From: Ilex aquifolium
Lineage: Eukaryota > Streptophyta > Magnoliopsida > Aquifoliales > Aquifoliaceae
Direction of reading: 5' to 3'
Assembly (NCBI GenBank): GCA_951799425.1
Contig: OX637394.1
Location: forward strand, 10,658,501 to 10,722,500
Length of the DNA: 64,000 nucleotides
The notes beneath the pieces were generated by a model. That model had not been told where the DNA came from, ran no database searches, and saw only the letters and a list, made by a program, of their open reading frames with translations. The translations under genes were made by a program, and so were the position numbers. Below are positions 24,453 through 36,700 of the stretch, piece by piece. Numbering within the stretch: the first letter of the stretch is position 1; every line of letters starts with the position of its first letter.

Positions 24453-25087
24453 GGGTATGTTTGGATCACAGGTTAAAAATGGATAACTATAGTAAGACAT
24501 GATAAAAAAAAGTATCTGAAGCCCATATGTCTCAAGTTTGGTAAGTAAAAAATGCATAGAAAATTCCATTTGAATTTTATCCCAACCTAATTTGAAAAAT
24601 CAACTTTAAGCTACTTACATAGGTTAAATGAAACCCAAGGGGAAGCTGAGATATTTTTTTGCTCAGTTGCCCACGCCTAGATCAGGAGATCTCCTTGGTT
24701 AATTTTTTAAACATTTTATGTAGTTAACTTGAATGGTTGATGAGGTGTATTTTTTATGATTACAATATATTTAAAAATATTTTTATATATTTGAATGAGT
24801 TATTAAAAAAAATAGATGTGAAAATATATTTTTTATTTGAAATGGGTTGGAGGCTAATTTATAAAGTAAACATAGTGGTGGATTGAATATGATACGAGTA
24901 TAATAGTCGATGAAAGCAAATTATGTCACTCTTATCCCTGAGTCCCACAAAAATGTATAATCTATTCAAATAAAGGAAACGATTGAATTTTCAATTTATA
25001 TCCTATCTGGATGACAACTGAGTGATTTTGGATTGAATAAAAAATAATATCTTTTTAGTTATCCAATCCTGTCATCCAAACTTACTC
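24453..25087. mobile_element. PIF/Harbinger-like MITE with TTA target duplication
   Basis: The left end GGGTATGTTTGGATCACAGG and the inverted right end GAGTAAGTTTGGATGACAGG match at 17 of 20 positions. TTA flanks both sides (24450-24452 and 25088-25090). 635 bp, no transposase frame. Confidence 0.75.
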
Positions 25088-25090
25088 TTA

Positions 25091-27850
25091 GAGGGTATAG
25101 AAAGTGTTAAACATAGGATTTATTACTTTTAAAAGGCTAAGTTTGACCATTGAACCACCGCTAAAGACTTTCAGTGGTTTTAACACACCACAAGGTAGTG
25201 TCATATGGTGTACATCATCAACAAAAAAATGTACATGCTCAATGAATAGTTGCCACTTATCACATTGTCAATTTTTTTTTTGAAAAATTCAACTTGTCTG
25301 TCCCACAAACTGCTTTTGTAGTAGTCTTTCATTAGATGTGCACACCCACATGATTTATTAAACCCATACAAAAAATTTTAGTCATTTGGGACCTGTTTGT
25401 TTTGTGGGTTTGGGGGGAATTGGTGTCCCGACTTTGGAGAAAATAGTCAAAAGACCTCCAAACCCAATGTTTGGGTTAAAAATTCAATATTGGGTTTTCA
25501 AACCTAGCCTGCAGTTGGTCCCGATACTAAACCCATGACCATGAGTTTCGTCAAACTTATGGGGGAGGAGGGTTTGGAAAGATGAGTTAAGGGGTTAAGG
25601 ATATAAAAGACAATTGTACCCCTTAACATGAATATGAATTAGATTGATCAAGGGACAAAATAGTCATTTACAGGACAAATAGTTATTAATAATTATGATA
25701 TATCTGTGGGTCTTATATGTGTATGTGTTATATATCAAATATGAGTATGAATTGGATTTGATGTTAAATCTCATATTTGTAAAGAAAGGTTTGAGTTTAA
25801 AAAGATTTGAGATAGTCAATTCAAACCCTCTCCAAAAATCTATCAAAATACGCCATTAGGGGTTGGTTTTGGGGGTAGTGGGTAGGTGTTTGGGCAGGGG
25901 GTTGGGGACGTTGGGTTGGGGGTTAGTTTCCTTGAATGGGTAAATAACAAATATATAATGCTAATGTTACCTAATTTGAGAACTTAATTTGAGTATCTCA
26001 TGTATTGTGACCGTTTAACGATTGGTCCTAACAATTTTTTTTTTGGGTTCAATCGGATCAGCTTATATACACCTCAATTAATTCTTTCTTCAGTCCAGTT
26101 AAAAACAGATTATCTACACTGAGACTAGTGAATTTATAAGGGATAAATCCTTCATGACCTGACCCTAAAGAGTTACCAAAATTCGAATTCAAGACGTCTA
26201 CGTTTACAGATCGTCTTTGTTACCACTTGAGTTATTGTTAGAATTGCTTGGTCCTAAGATTAACAAAGTTTATTATCAACTCAATAGTCAAAATCCATTA
26301 AGTAACAAAATCAAATACAATTATTACTAAACAACTTAATTAGTGGCAGACAACTTAGTTAACAGCCATTGCTTGAAAGCTTCAACAAAAAAAAAAAAAA
26401 AAAAAAGTACTATATGCACCCAAATCTAGCATGCAGATCTATTCAAAAAGGCCAAAAAAAATGAGAATATAACTAAACCCAATTGTAACTAAGGCCATGG
26501 TCAGTTGGTCACCAACCCAGTAGGTCCATTGGAGGGAGGGGGACAAATCGTATCCCATGATTACAAACTTGCAATTGGAGCATCTCAAGCACAATTAGGT
26601 AACTTTTAATAAAGTCTCTGACCAGAACCAACAAAAAGAGTCACATGGGCATGGTCATCATTTTATGTGGATAATTCCAAACGTTAAAACCATAATTAAG
26701 AAGAAGAAATAATTTCTGCTGGTCTAAAAATGGGTTTTTGGAGTTACTTTTGTAGCTAAAACATGATTAAAAAAAAAAAAGAAGGGAAAAAAAAAAAACT
26801 AAATACAAGTCATACATTTTATTTAATGTAGCAACTCAAAACACATCACGTTTATGTACCGTTTAGTACTACTTTTCGAATCCTTTAGTGTATAGATTTT
26901 CGAGATTTCTAAAAATTTTAGTCGGGTCATGGGCATATATATTTTAGTAACCCCATGGCCTTAACCAATTTGGAAAACCAAAAAGTCGATTAATATTTTT
27001 TTTTTCCCGTTATAAAGGGTATAGTCAGCAGAGTCTGAGGAATGTTAGATATACGCAGTTTTATGACATCTAAGTTATAATGAAACAAACTTACCACTGC
27101 GCCAAGGCCAGCAAAAAAATTTTATTATTAAAAAAAAACATATTTAGGGATGAAAAACCCATTACTAGAATTTTTTTTCGTAATTAGAATTCTTATATTC
27201 AAGGATGAAAACGAACCACATTTGGGGAATGGTGGTGGTTGGACCATGGTTCAATCATCTGGGCCACTTTTAAGGCACAAGCAAGTGCTATGTAGGGATA
27301 ATTGCTGGAATGATTAATGGCCTGTGTGGAAAACCGAATTATTTACCAATATATGACAAATTTATCTATCTACTGTATTTTTGAATTTATTTATCAAATT
27401 ACAATATTTTTTAAAAGTAAATTCATTGGGTTTAATACCCTCTTTTTATATATGATTGAAACATTGCTATTGCCTTGTCCGATCAAAGATTAAAAACAGA
27501 GTTATTTCTCATTTTTAAAAGGTACCATAATTTAGTAAATATATATATATATTTTGAATTGTTTGAAATTTTTCGTATTATGACAAATAAATCGTAAAAA
27601 ACCTATTTCCATCGTGCTGAAAGAGGGTAGCTTTAATCCCTTCTATGGCAGCAGAGGCCCACAACACAAGTGACGGTTGTTTCGTGTCTGCCACAAACAA
27701 GTCATGGAGAGGGATGTCCACCGGTCCAGACAGATGGGAAACTATATATACACGTTCGATCACCAACTTTTCAAGGGCTGGATCTAGATTACCTCCGATA
27801 TTTTTTTTTTTGTTTTTTTTTTTTCTTAACATGTCATCACATTAATACGT
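25091..27850. other. Gene-free region
   Basis: No gene was recognised apart from a SINE at 26034-26240. The frame on the minus strand at 27600-27830 (including HLSGPVDIPLHDLFVADTKQ) is open but short, and I know no family it belongs to. A-runs lie at 26387-26406 and 26767-26798. A T-rich tract lies at 27800-27824. Confidence 0.55.
26034..26240 (-). mobile_element. SINE, copy 2 of a three-member set
   Basis: Minus-strand reading: head AACTCAAGTGGTAAC (A-box-like) and GAATTCGAATT (B-box-like), then the shared body and an A tail represented by poly-T at about 26034-26044. It is the best preserved head of the three. Confidence 0.7.
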
Positions 27851-27857
27851 GAGTAGG

Positions 27858-28138
27858 GCAAATAATTGAGATGAGTAAGACTTGACTCGAATTCGACTCG
27901 TATTCTAAATAAATCGATATAGAACAATTTTTTAAACTCGTTTAGAAAATAAGTCTAAAAAGGCTCAGTTCGAACTCGCAAAACTCGACTTATTTATATG
28001 TAAAATAGTCGAGCTACTCGGGCTCAACTCTTTTTTTAAACGAACTGAGTTTGAATAGTTTTTTAAACTCGTTTTAAAAAAATGAGCTCGACATACTCAA
28101 CTCAAGCTCATAAAACTCGACTTGATTATTAGCCCTAT
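27858..28138. mobile_element. hAT-like MITE rich in CTCGA words, copy 2
   Basis: The left end AGGGCAAATAATTGAGATGA and the inverted right end AGGGCTAATAATCAAGTCGA form a good imperfect inverted repeat. The interior has ACTCGACT and AAACTCGTTT words like those at 23268-23566. A target duplication is not certain. Confidence 0.65.
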
Positions 28139-28139
28139 A

Positions 28140-30440
28140 TACGAGAGTCTGATTTATATAGAAAGAGTCCTATTTAAATTCATGTTTCATGGCCAATCAA
28201 GAAGGAAAATTGAGAAAAAAATGTATTGAAAAGAAGAAAAGATCTCACACTCAACGGATGGATGCAATATCAGCCTCAAGTTGATTGGACCCCTCCCCCC
28301 TCCCTTCCCTCTCAAAGAAAAAAAAAAACCAAACCCATATGAAAAATATCTCTACACCATTCCTCGAAAGGTTACAATTTTTTAGCCTCGTTTTGATTTA
28401 CCCAATGAATAGGGGCGTATTAGTCGAGTCATGTTTTGTCATACTCAATTTGTGTCATTTTGAATTTTGTGCTATGTTTGTTTCATATCAGTATAAACTC
28501 TAGACCAGAAATCACAGGATTAGTATCCCTTTTCGTCCTAGCAAAATCAAATAACAAACCAAGAAGTTAAAAAAAAAATTACATTTTTTTTTACAATTAC
28601 ATTTAAACTCGACTCAACTATTATTCTTTTTCAATTGATGAGCGTGTCATTTTCAGGTCATATTGTGTTTGTTTGTTGTAGATAAAATTCACATGTACCC
28701 TTGCCGACGAGCATGGTTGTTGATCTCCATCATGAAAAGCACAACAAATATCTGTTCATCAACGTAACTTTTGGCTGAATTATTTCTATCAAGAGCAGCA
28801 AACTAGAATATAATGGGACAACATGTTGTTGATTGTTTTTTGAGAGGTGGGTCTCCTTCTTTAACTGCGTTTTGTCGCAAGTACTTTGATGCCATGGCCA
28901 CACAATGACCTGATCATATGTAATGGTGCTATAGATTAGGAGGGCCTTCCTGTTTAATGTCGCAATGGGGTAAGTGTTTTGTCGATGTCTCATGTCTTAG
29001 GGTTTTAGCTCTCTAGCTATCATTTTCTTTTGTCACAATTTGGGTTGGTTGACTTGACCATCTATTCATCTTGTAGTCTCTAAACCTTGGTAATAATAAT
29101 AAAAAAGAGACCATCCATCAATCACAATTAATGCTCATAGCTTAATTATCTCAGTCAGTTTGTCTCTTTGTTTGATATGGTATAGAAGTTTGGGTGTATT
29201 TATGTTGCTCTAAAATCTGTTGTAATCGACGAAATACCTCAATTGACAAATAGTTTTCAGGCAATTGTTTGTGAATGAGTTTAATTACCTTGTTTTAGAA
29301 CTTTCTTGGATGAAATTTTAAAACGATGAACACACAGAATAATGAATTAATAAAAGTAAATTCTTTTATTAATTGAATCGAATGAGTTTCAGTTATAGAG
29401 AAACTTAAATTCTCAGCCTTTGATTACAACACTAACTACTTCCTAAAACTAACTTTAACATTACTTCTAAATGCCCTGATCGTGGGTTTTATGGGGGGAT
29501 TTGAATTGTCTGTTCATTTCCTTGTTGTCCGCCTTTTATATCCACTTCCTTCAATGATTTTTCTATCTATTGACAGTTAATTGACTTGTAACTCTTATGC
29601 TGTTGCTCTCTTTTTTCAAACAAGGCCATTGAAGATCATTTCTCGCCTCTTCTTCGGATTGTGACACGTGACAACTCTTTAATGTCTTTAGACTTACAAA
29701 CTACACATGCATCGAATGTTCTTAAAATTTTATATTTTAAGTCCAAACATATATATATACATTGTAAGGGAGGTATTTTTGCCCATTCGACACGATCGGA
29801 TATGACTCATTTTTCAGAATGACTATACAAATCGAACCTGACTAGAATGGGCTCGAGCAACAACATTACAAAACTTATCTCTTGGGCCAACTACGGTTCG
29901 AGGTCCAAGTCATTATTGTGGATGGATGCAGTAATTAAGTCGGCAAAAATGCTACGTTTATGAAAAATGAAGTTTATAATCTCTTTTACACCCAGGTATA
30001 TTTGAATGCAAAGAAAAAGAAGTTTGAATTTTTTTTTTTTGGCAAGTAAATAATTTCGTTAGTTACTTCACTCAAGAAGAAAACTCTTATACGTTCTTTC
30101 AAGTTAGTGAAGTGCTTTATGGTATTGGAGCACGAACGCATAAGAGTCTCTTGGAGGCGCTTTCCGTTGGGGCAGACCATTCTTGTGAGAACGAGGACTG
30201 ATCCAATCGGGGGGGTCTACCTTGAACAAGCCAACTCTCCAGGGAAGACGACTAGTTAGATCTCTTATTTCCTAGAGCGAACGAGATCATTACATAAGAG
30301 AGCGTAATTCAAGAAAAAATTAAATAATACAATGAAGCTCAAAACTTGAAGCTTAAGGACCAAGCAAAGAATTTCTCAAAGGGAGAGTTGCTTGACTCAA
30401 ACCTAAAAGAAGTTTGAAGTCACATTGTAATTAATTAGAT
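28140..30440. other. Gene-free region
   Basis: No gene or confident repeat border was found. 29985-30330 has some GC-richer segments (for example around 30130-30260) that may be old repeat DNA, but no family is recognised. Confidence 0.5.
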
Positions 30441-30767
30441 TACAAGTATACAAATCAATATATATATACTACTTATAAAAGCACCTAAAAGTGAAAAACT
30501 TTTATTTTTCAATTTTAACCCCAATTTATCTTACAAAACCAATCTTATCCTTCATCTAATAGTTTTAAAAGTTAGTCACAGGTTTTAACTATTAGACCCT
30601 ATGTATTCCGTTTGCATTTAATGTTAATAACATTTATACCTATCTATCTATATCTATATACTAATTTATAATGTTGCTAATCTCAAAACTTTTGATTTTC
30701 TTTTTGTTCCTTAAGAATGTGATTAATTACTCCTAAATCTATCTATACTAATACTAATCTAAAAATG

Positions 30768-31345
30768 TCAGAATCTGATGGACCATATTTTGCGTCAATG
30801 GAGAGGGTCTCACATCACATGGGTGTATCATAATAGGACCCCTGATTTATCTTCCCAAGACAAAGCTGCCAGCCTCCTTGGCGGACCAATTGGAGTCCAA
30901 CACAATTTACAAGACCTGCAAAGATACACACCTCAAGAAGGTGTCAACTCAAGGAGACAGTAATGAGTGTTTTGGCTGCTAGTCCATGCCTATTTCCCTG
31001 CATTGACGGTTGGACAGTAGGGTAAGTAGCTTTCTAATCTTCTCTATATATATGGGTGAAGACCCAAGAAAGAGGGGGCCTCAAGTATGAGCACCTCAGC
31101 TCCATACTCCACACACACGCCTCTGTTTATTTTTTTTTACCTTTATACACTAGCCTCTTCATGTGTTGATCGCAATATTGAGTTAGGCATCGAAGGGGCC
31201 TCTCCTGGCACAACGCCGGGGGTCCTTCTAACCACTCTTTGATTTTGCAGCTCGTAGATTGGGTGATATTCGAAGATTGAGGGCGCACCTTTAACATTGC
31301 AGTGATTGTTCATATTTTTACTCGAACAGAATCCTTTTGTACTCA
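30768..31345 (+). mobile_element. LTR-retrotransposon fragment, probably Ty3/gypsy LTR
   Basis: The stretch has LTR-like features: TG near the start, a TATA-like CTCTATATATATGGG (about 31040-31055), and a region around 31175-31260 whose AGGCATCGAAGGGGC and CGCCGGGGGTCCTTCTAAC words recall the downstream LTR part of plant gypsy elements. It is a fossil: only LTR-like DNA is visible, with no internal region, so it may be a solo or truncated LTR. Limits are approximate. Confidence 0.45.
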
Positions 31346-32228
31346 TTTTTTATTGGTCTGCAAGCAACCTAAAAAAAATTCTATATAAAGTAACGATTTA
31401 TGAAGTGATTGACTAACGATTTTTATCGATAAATTAAAATTTATTGGAATTTAGCAGTGTTTTGGGTCTTTTGGATTAAATGGTTTCTGGTTTTTCGATT
31501 TCTTACTCTTTCTAATATTTAGTTGCATGCAATATTTAATGTCAGATTTCAAAAAGTACATACGCTGATAGGCTACATCTAAAACACTTTTTTTTTTTTT
31601 TAATTGATTTCTTGTGGTTTTCAATTCTGGGATTTTAATATTTCACTTAATATTATGAAATTTGTGCAGGTAAGGAGTGTTTTTGTCTAGTCCTATAAGA
31701 CCATATACTACGAATGAGTGATGGTTATGAGAATCTAATTGAATTTGTTAATGTAAGTTGAACAGCTTGGATCTAAATGGAATGGATGAACAAGGAAAGG
31801 ATAAATTTCTTTTTTTTGGTCGAAGGAAAGGATAAATGAATCACCGTATTTTGATGGTGATCATGCATATAATGTAGAAATTACAAATTCTATTTGAATA
31901 ATGACAAAATTCTCTATGCCAACGATTCATATGGGTTCATGGAAAATTCTATATTATCTGAGATATCCCGTGCATAACACTATTGTTTTTAACTAGGGCT
32001 CAAACATTTTACGTAGCTAAAATATTTATCGTGGTTAAAAGATTAAAACGTAAGTTGTAAAATAAGTCGTTTGATTTAAACGATCTATACCGCTAACAAA
32101 TTCTTCTTCTTTATTATTTTGAATTATTTGTTTTAATTTTTACCCTATTCCAATTCAACTTTTGATTGGTGTGCTAAATATGTGTACTTTATTTATTTAT
32201 TCTTAATTTACGTTTCATATTTTACTTA

Positions 32229-33482
32229 GGCCCCGTTTGGTAACATGATGTTTTCGTTTTTTTTTTGTTTTTGTTTTCATTTTTTGGCCCAAAAAAAAAT
32301 AAAAACATGTTTGGTGAATGTTTTTAATTTTTTTTTAATTGCTCTGTTTCAAAAACAAGACTCAAATGTAGAAACATCCAAAATGATGCTTTTGAAAACA
32401 TCAAAAAAATAAACACGCGCGAGTCCATTTAATGAGGTCTGGGCTTCGATCTTCCATAGCAACAAAATATGAACGTTTTTCTTGAGTATATAAAGAGGCA
32501 GGCATCTCTTTCACCTCTCAGATCTGTGTTGGCTCTCTCTCTCTCTGCTAAGGAAGATCGAAGACCACGAGAAGCCGACGAGAAGCCGAAGCCATCTCCT
32601 CCCCTTCTCCCTCTGTCGCTCTCACTCTCTCTCTCAATCTTCTTTATTTTAGTGGTGGTGATGGATTTTGGGGAGTGGTGGTGGGGTTGGTTGGTGGTGG
32701 TGGTGGGTTTGGGTGGTGGTGGTGGTGGGTTTTCGGTGGTGGTGGGGCTGGATTGGGGGGTGGGTTTCGGGGTGGGGTTGCGGCAGTGGATTGGGGGTGG
32801 GTTTTCGGTTGGTTTCAGTGGTGGAGGTGGGGGTAGGGGTGGGGGTGGGGTTTCGGTGGTGGTGGGGCTGGATTGGGGGGTGGGTTTCGGTGGTTGTGGC
32901 AGTGGATTGGGGGTGGTTTTTCGGTTGGTTTCAGTGGTGGAGGTGGGGGTAGGGGTGGGGGTGGGGTTTCGGTGGTGGTGGGGCTGGATTGGGGGGTGGG
33001 TTTCGGTGGTTGTGGCAGTGGATTGGGGGTGGTTTTTCGGTTGGTTTCAGTGGTGGAGGTGGGGGTAGGGGTGGGGGTGGGGTTTCGGTGGTGGTGGGGC
33101 TGGATTGGGGGGTGGGTTTCGGTGGTTGTGGCAGTGGATTAGGGGTGGGTTTCGGTTGATTTCAGTGGTGGGGGTGGGGGTAGGGGTAAGGGTGGGGTTT
33201 CGGTGGTGGTGGGGGTGGATTGGGGGTGGGTTTCAGTGATGGGGTGTAGTGGGGTTGGGTGGTGGTGGCAGCGTGGTCAGTGGTGTTGATTGGTAAGTTT
33301 GGGTGGTGAATTTTTGGTATAATACCAAACAAGTTTTTTATTTTTGATTTCACAATTTTTAAAATGTAAATGACTACCAAATATGTTTTATATTTTTAAT
33401 TTTTATCACACAAAAAATAAAATTTTGTTCTGTTTTTTAAAAAAAAAAAAACATAAAAACAAAAACGTTACCAAACGCACCC
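32229..33482. mobile_element. PIF/Harbinger-like MITE carrying a G-rich minisatellite
   Basis: The left end GGCCCCGTTTGGTAAC and the inverted right end GGGTGCGTTTGGTAACG are flanked by TTA on both sides (32226-32228 and 33483-33485), as expected for PIF/Harbinger. Subterminal parts are T-rich or A-rich with TTTTTGTTTTT words. The 1254-bp interior has a promoter-like piece (GTATATAAAGAGGC at about 32486-32499), a CT-rich leader-like stretch and then the minisatellite at 32700-33240. No transposase. Confidence 0.8.
32700..33240 (+). repeat. 116-bp G-rich minisatellite, about 4.5 units
   Basis: The unit mark GGTTTCGGTGGTGGTGG recurs with TTTCGG at 32731, 32851, 32967, 33083 and 33198, giving periods of 120, 116, 116 and 115. 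Units contain many GGG/GGGG runs on the plus strand and so have potential for G-quadruplexes. Because G-rich DNA with few TA/TGA words lacks stops, long frames are open across it (for example 32469-33068), each changing frame from unit to unit. These are not taken as genes. Confidence 0.9.
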
Positions 33483-33743
33483 TTAATCTTTTTTACATTT
33501 CTTTAAACAACAAATAGCACAAAACCACATCAAAAGTTATTTTTTCAAGTTGCTCCAATCTTAACAAATAAACCTACAAATACATAACATAAACTCACAA
33601 ACAATTAAATTTAAAAATATTATAATACAAAATGGTTCACGTGCAACGCACGTGTGTATCAATTAGTTAAATAAAGTATACAAATCTATGGCCAAACTCA
33701 CCACCTATGGTGGGCACACAAAACTTAACTAAATCAACAATAT

Positions 33744-36700
33744 TTATGTTCGGTACTTAATAATGTCTGGCGATTCTAACCTCACCTCAAGGGTAGACAA
33801 ATTATGTGGACCTACTTCACCTTGAACAAGTCCCTCTTCTTGATGGTCTTCATTGATCTCACCACCACCAACCACCTGTTCTTGGTGGTCTTCGGTGATC
33901 TCAGCGCCACCACGAGAAGTGAATTCTGCTAGAGTCGAGTTCCGGTGAAGAGAAGAGAGCTCCGGGGAGTTGGTTCTGCTGTTGCCCCATGTGGTTGATG
34001 AATGATCATGAGGAGACTGGGACTGTGGTTTTTTCTTCCTCTTCTCTCTCACTTCGGCATGCCATTGCTTTATGACATGCACTGTTTGCTCTTCTAGCAC
34101 TGCACTCTTGAAATATGAACCCATCTGTATGCCAAAAACAGCTAGCCAATTCAAGCTCCAGCTTAACAAATATGTGTGTGTGTGTACTTCGTTTGCAGAG
34201 AAATAGAGAATGGAGGGAGGGGTATGCAAACCTGGGTTACAAGTGCATAGAGGGGAAGAGTAATGTAACTGCAAAGGACTTGAACCATCACCCTACAGCA
34301 TCATTGAAAAAAATTAGATTAATATCAGCTTTAACAATAAGTATGCTCTTTGTCTCACTTTGATTCCTAAAATTTCAATTGATATGTTCCACACGCCCAA
34401 AACATGTTGTGTTGTGAGCTTTGTTTCTATTGTTTTCCTCCAAAAGAATATTGTCTAAGTGCCTAAAATACCCTTTATAATATATAGTATAATGTCCCAG
34501 ATAAAAAAATATGTAAGAAAAACATAAGTGATTTTTGACACCGGATCAAAATCTCACTTAAGGGAAAAAGAGACTCGACATGTTTGATTGAAATGTGTTA
34601 GTTTATTATCATATTTTATTAGTTTTATGGTCAAGAGTAAATCAGACGAAAAGTTTGATTTTAAAATGTATTTATTATGATAATTTTTTAATTTGGTTAT
34701 ATAACAGCGTCAATTATTTCACTTTGATACATAACTATAAGAAAGTGATGTGTATAATTTTAAATGTCAAATAGGTAAGATGTTTCGAGCCGAAACCACA
34801 CGGGTAAATTATATTGGCTAATGTATATTGTAGTAAAGTACTGGGGGGGTATTCTTGCAGAAATATTCTATTAGTATGAATTACTTGCAGACTAAAGACA
34901 CGATCATCCATCAGGAAGAGAAATAGTAGCACCACTTACGCTAATACCACTCTGATCACAATGATCTCTACGCGTTCATGGTAGCACGACTTTATACCAA
35001 ATTGTAACTGAAAAAACAAAAATAGGAAGAAAGAAAGAAAACGTAAACATTTGTTTTGAGTATTACTTGTTGGGGAATAAAAACAAACACTTTCGAGGCA
35101 TTAAAAATCGTACCGTGACCCAGACGAAAAACGCAAGCTCAAATGCATTCTGTACATGAAATAAAAAGGTTAACTGTTAGAAATAATCAATACAGCTTCA
35201 GTTATTCTCTGTTCTATTTTGTGGGTTATTCTTTCAGATATTGAAGGGGGATTACCACGAAAAGGGTTAAATGTAGAAGAGTCAGCACAAATTTGGGGTG
35301 GCTAAACCAGAAGAGATTGTCATTGGGTTGAACCAAAGGAGTTCCTTTGATTACACTGTTCTGTTCTTTGAGTTGAAGAGCCATTCTCGCGACAATTACT
35401 TCAAGTTTGGTTCCAATAACTAGCACTGTCTGCAAAAAACACCATAACTTTCAGTAAAGGCAGCTATATATGCATAGTTTTTGTTTACAATTTAAACAGA
35501 AAGTAGAAAAATTTGAAGGAGTGAATGTTTCGAACTTACGATGAGTGGGAGAAATGATACCCAGAAATATACATTCCAACCTGTTTCCATTGATACAATT
35601 ATTATTGATCATAAGGAAATAATAACAATGTGAGGAGGTTAAGTTGAAACTGGTTATGGAAATAAAGAAAAATATTGAGAAAATCATACTCACCATGAAC
35701 GTCAAGAAGGAGGAAGATGACGACCAGAAACCACATGAAAGGGCTATCCACAAGAAAGAAAAAACAGATAATGGGTCCACCAAAACAGTGCTTTACTTTA
35801 GCTTAGAATTTAGAAATGTCAATCGTTTTAAGTGATACAAATTTGTGTCGAGTTTTAACGTGTTTATCTCAAAAAAATATTTTATTAATAGTTAATTCAT
35901 TTATTAATTGATGTCTAAGGAATATGTCATATATAAATTGTGTATAATAGATATCCAAACGAGTCGTGTCGATTTTTTTTTGATTGACTTTAGATCTAAT
36001 TCGTTTACTAATCGTGTCGTGCCAGGTCCATTCGTTTATAAACGGATAATTTAAAGAAGACTCAAACCTTTTAATTCCTTATCGTGTTAACAAGTCGCGT
36101 CATATTTTGAGACATCTATTTTAGGGAGTCGTTTACGATACCGCCCAAAAAAAATTCAGTATTGTACAAACATTTACCATATTTGTGGGTTTTTTTTATC
36201 ATTGTTATGGTATCGAAGAAAAGTGGTAAAAATAATTACCACAATAATGATAAAAAAACACAAATATTGCAAATCACCCAAAAAAAATAATTTTTTTTGA
36301 CAGAAGAAAAAGTAATAAAAATAGTAAAAACACCAACAAAAAAATAATAAATTTTTTAGTTGTAAAATGACTCACAAATGTTATAAAAACACTAATTGAA
36401 ATAGTAAATTTTAGATGTACGGTTCCAAGTTTTTTTTTTTTGAGTACCATAATCAAGTCCCTACCTTATATGTCTAGTCAACAACTGCTACACCTCAATG
36501 CATTTTGGGTGAAGAAAATAAATTTATGGATGAAATCAAATATATAGTCTTTATGAACAGACAATAGTATTCGGTTACCGGGGAAAAAAACCCTTAGTTC
36601 TAAGACAGAAAATAAAACTTTTGGTACCTTATGCCAACTACAACTTTAAATTCATCTTCCAAGGATTTCTGTATGTACTTTTGAAAATTGAAGGAGTTGT

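Larger units (their letters stand above)
30457..33666 (+). mobile_element. Probable Helitron shell containing nested elements
   Basis: The right end has a perfect hairpin, CACGTGC-AAC-GCACGTG (33638-33654), followed 11 nt later by TTAG and a T, which resembles a Helitron 3' end with one change from CTAG. The left border is placed near TC-AATATATATATACTACTT (30455 onward), and further Helitron-like starts appear at about 30645 and 30741. A 13-bp direct repeat (AAGTATACAAATC) lies just outside at 30444-30456 and 33674-33686. Inside are an LTR fragment and a MITE. No Helitron protein is seen. The left border is uncertain. Confidence 0.45.

Noticed and set aside
27578-27832. 84-residue minus-strand frame with protein-like composition
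   Set aside because: No recognisable family, no splice partners nearby, surrounded by repeats.
32469-33068. 199-residue open frame rich in Gly, Val and Trp
   Set aside because: It runs through a 116-bp G-rich repeat in a changing frame and two other frames are open as well. It is an effect of composition.
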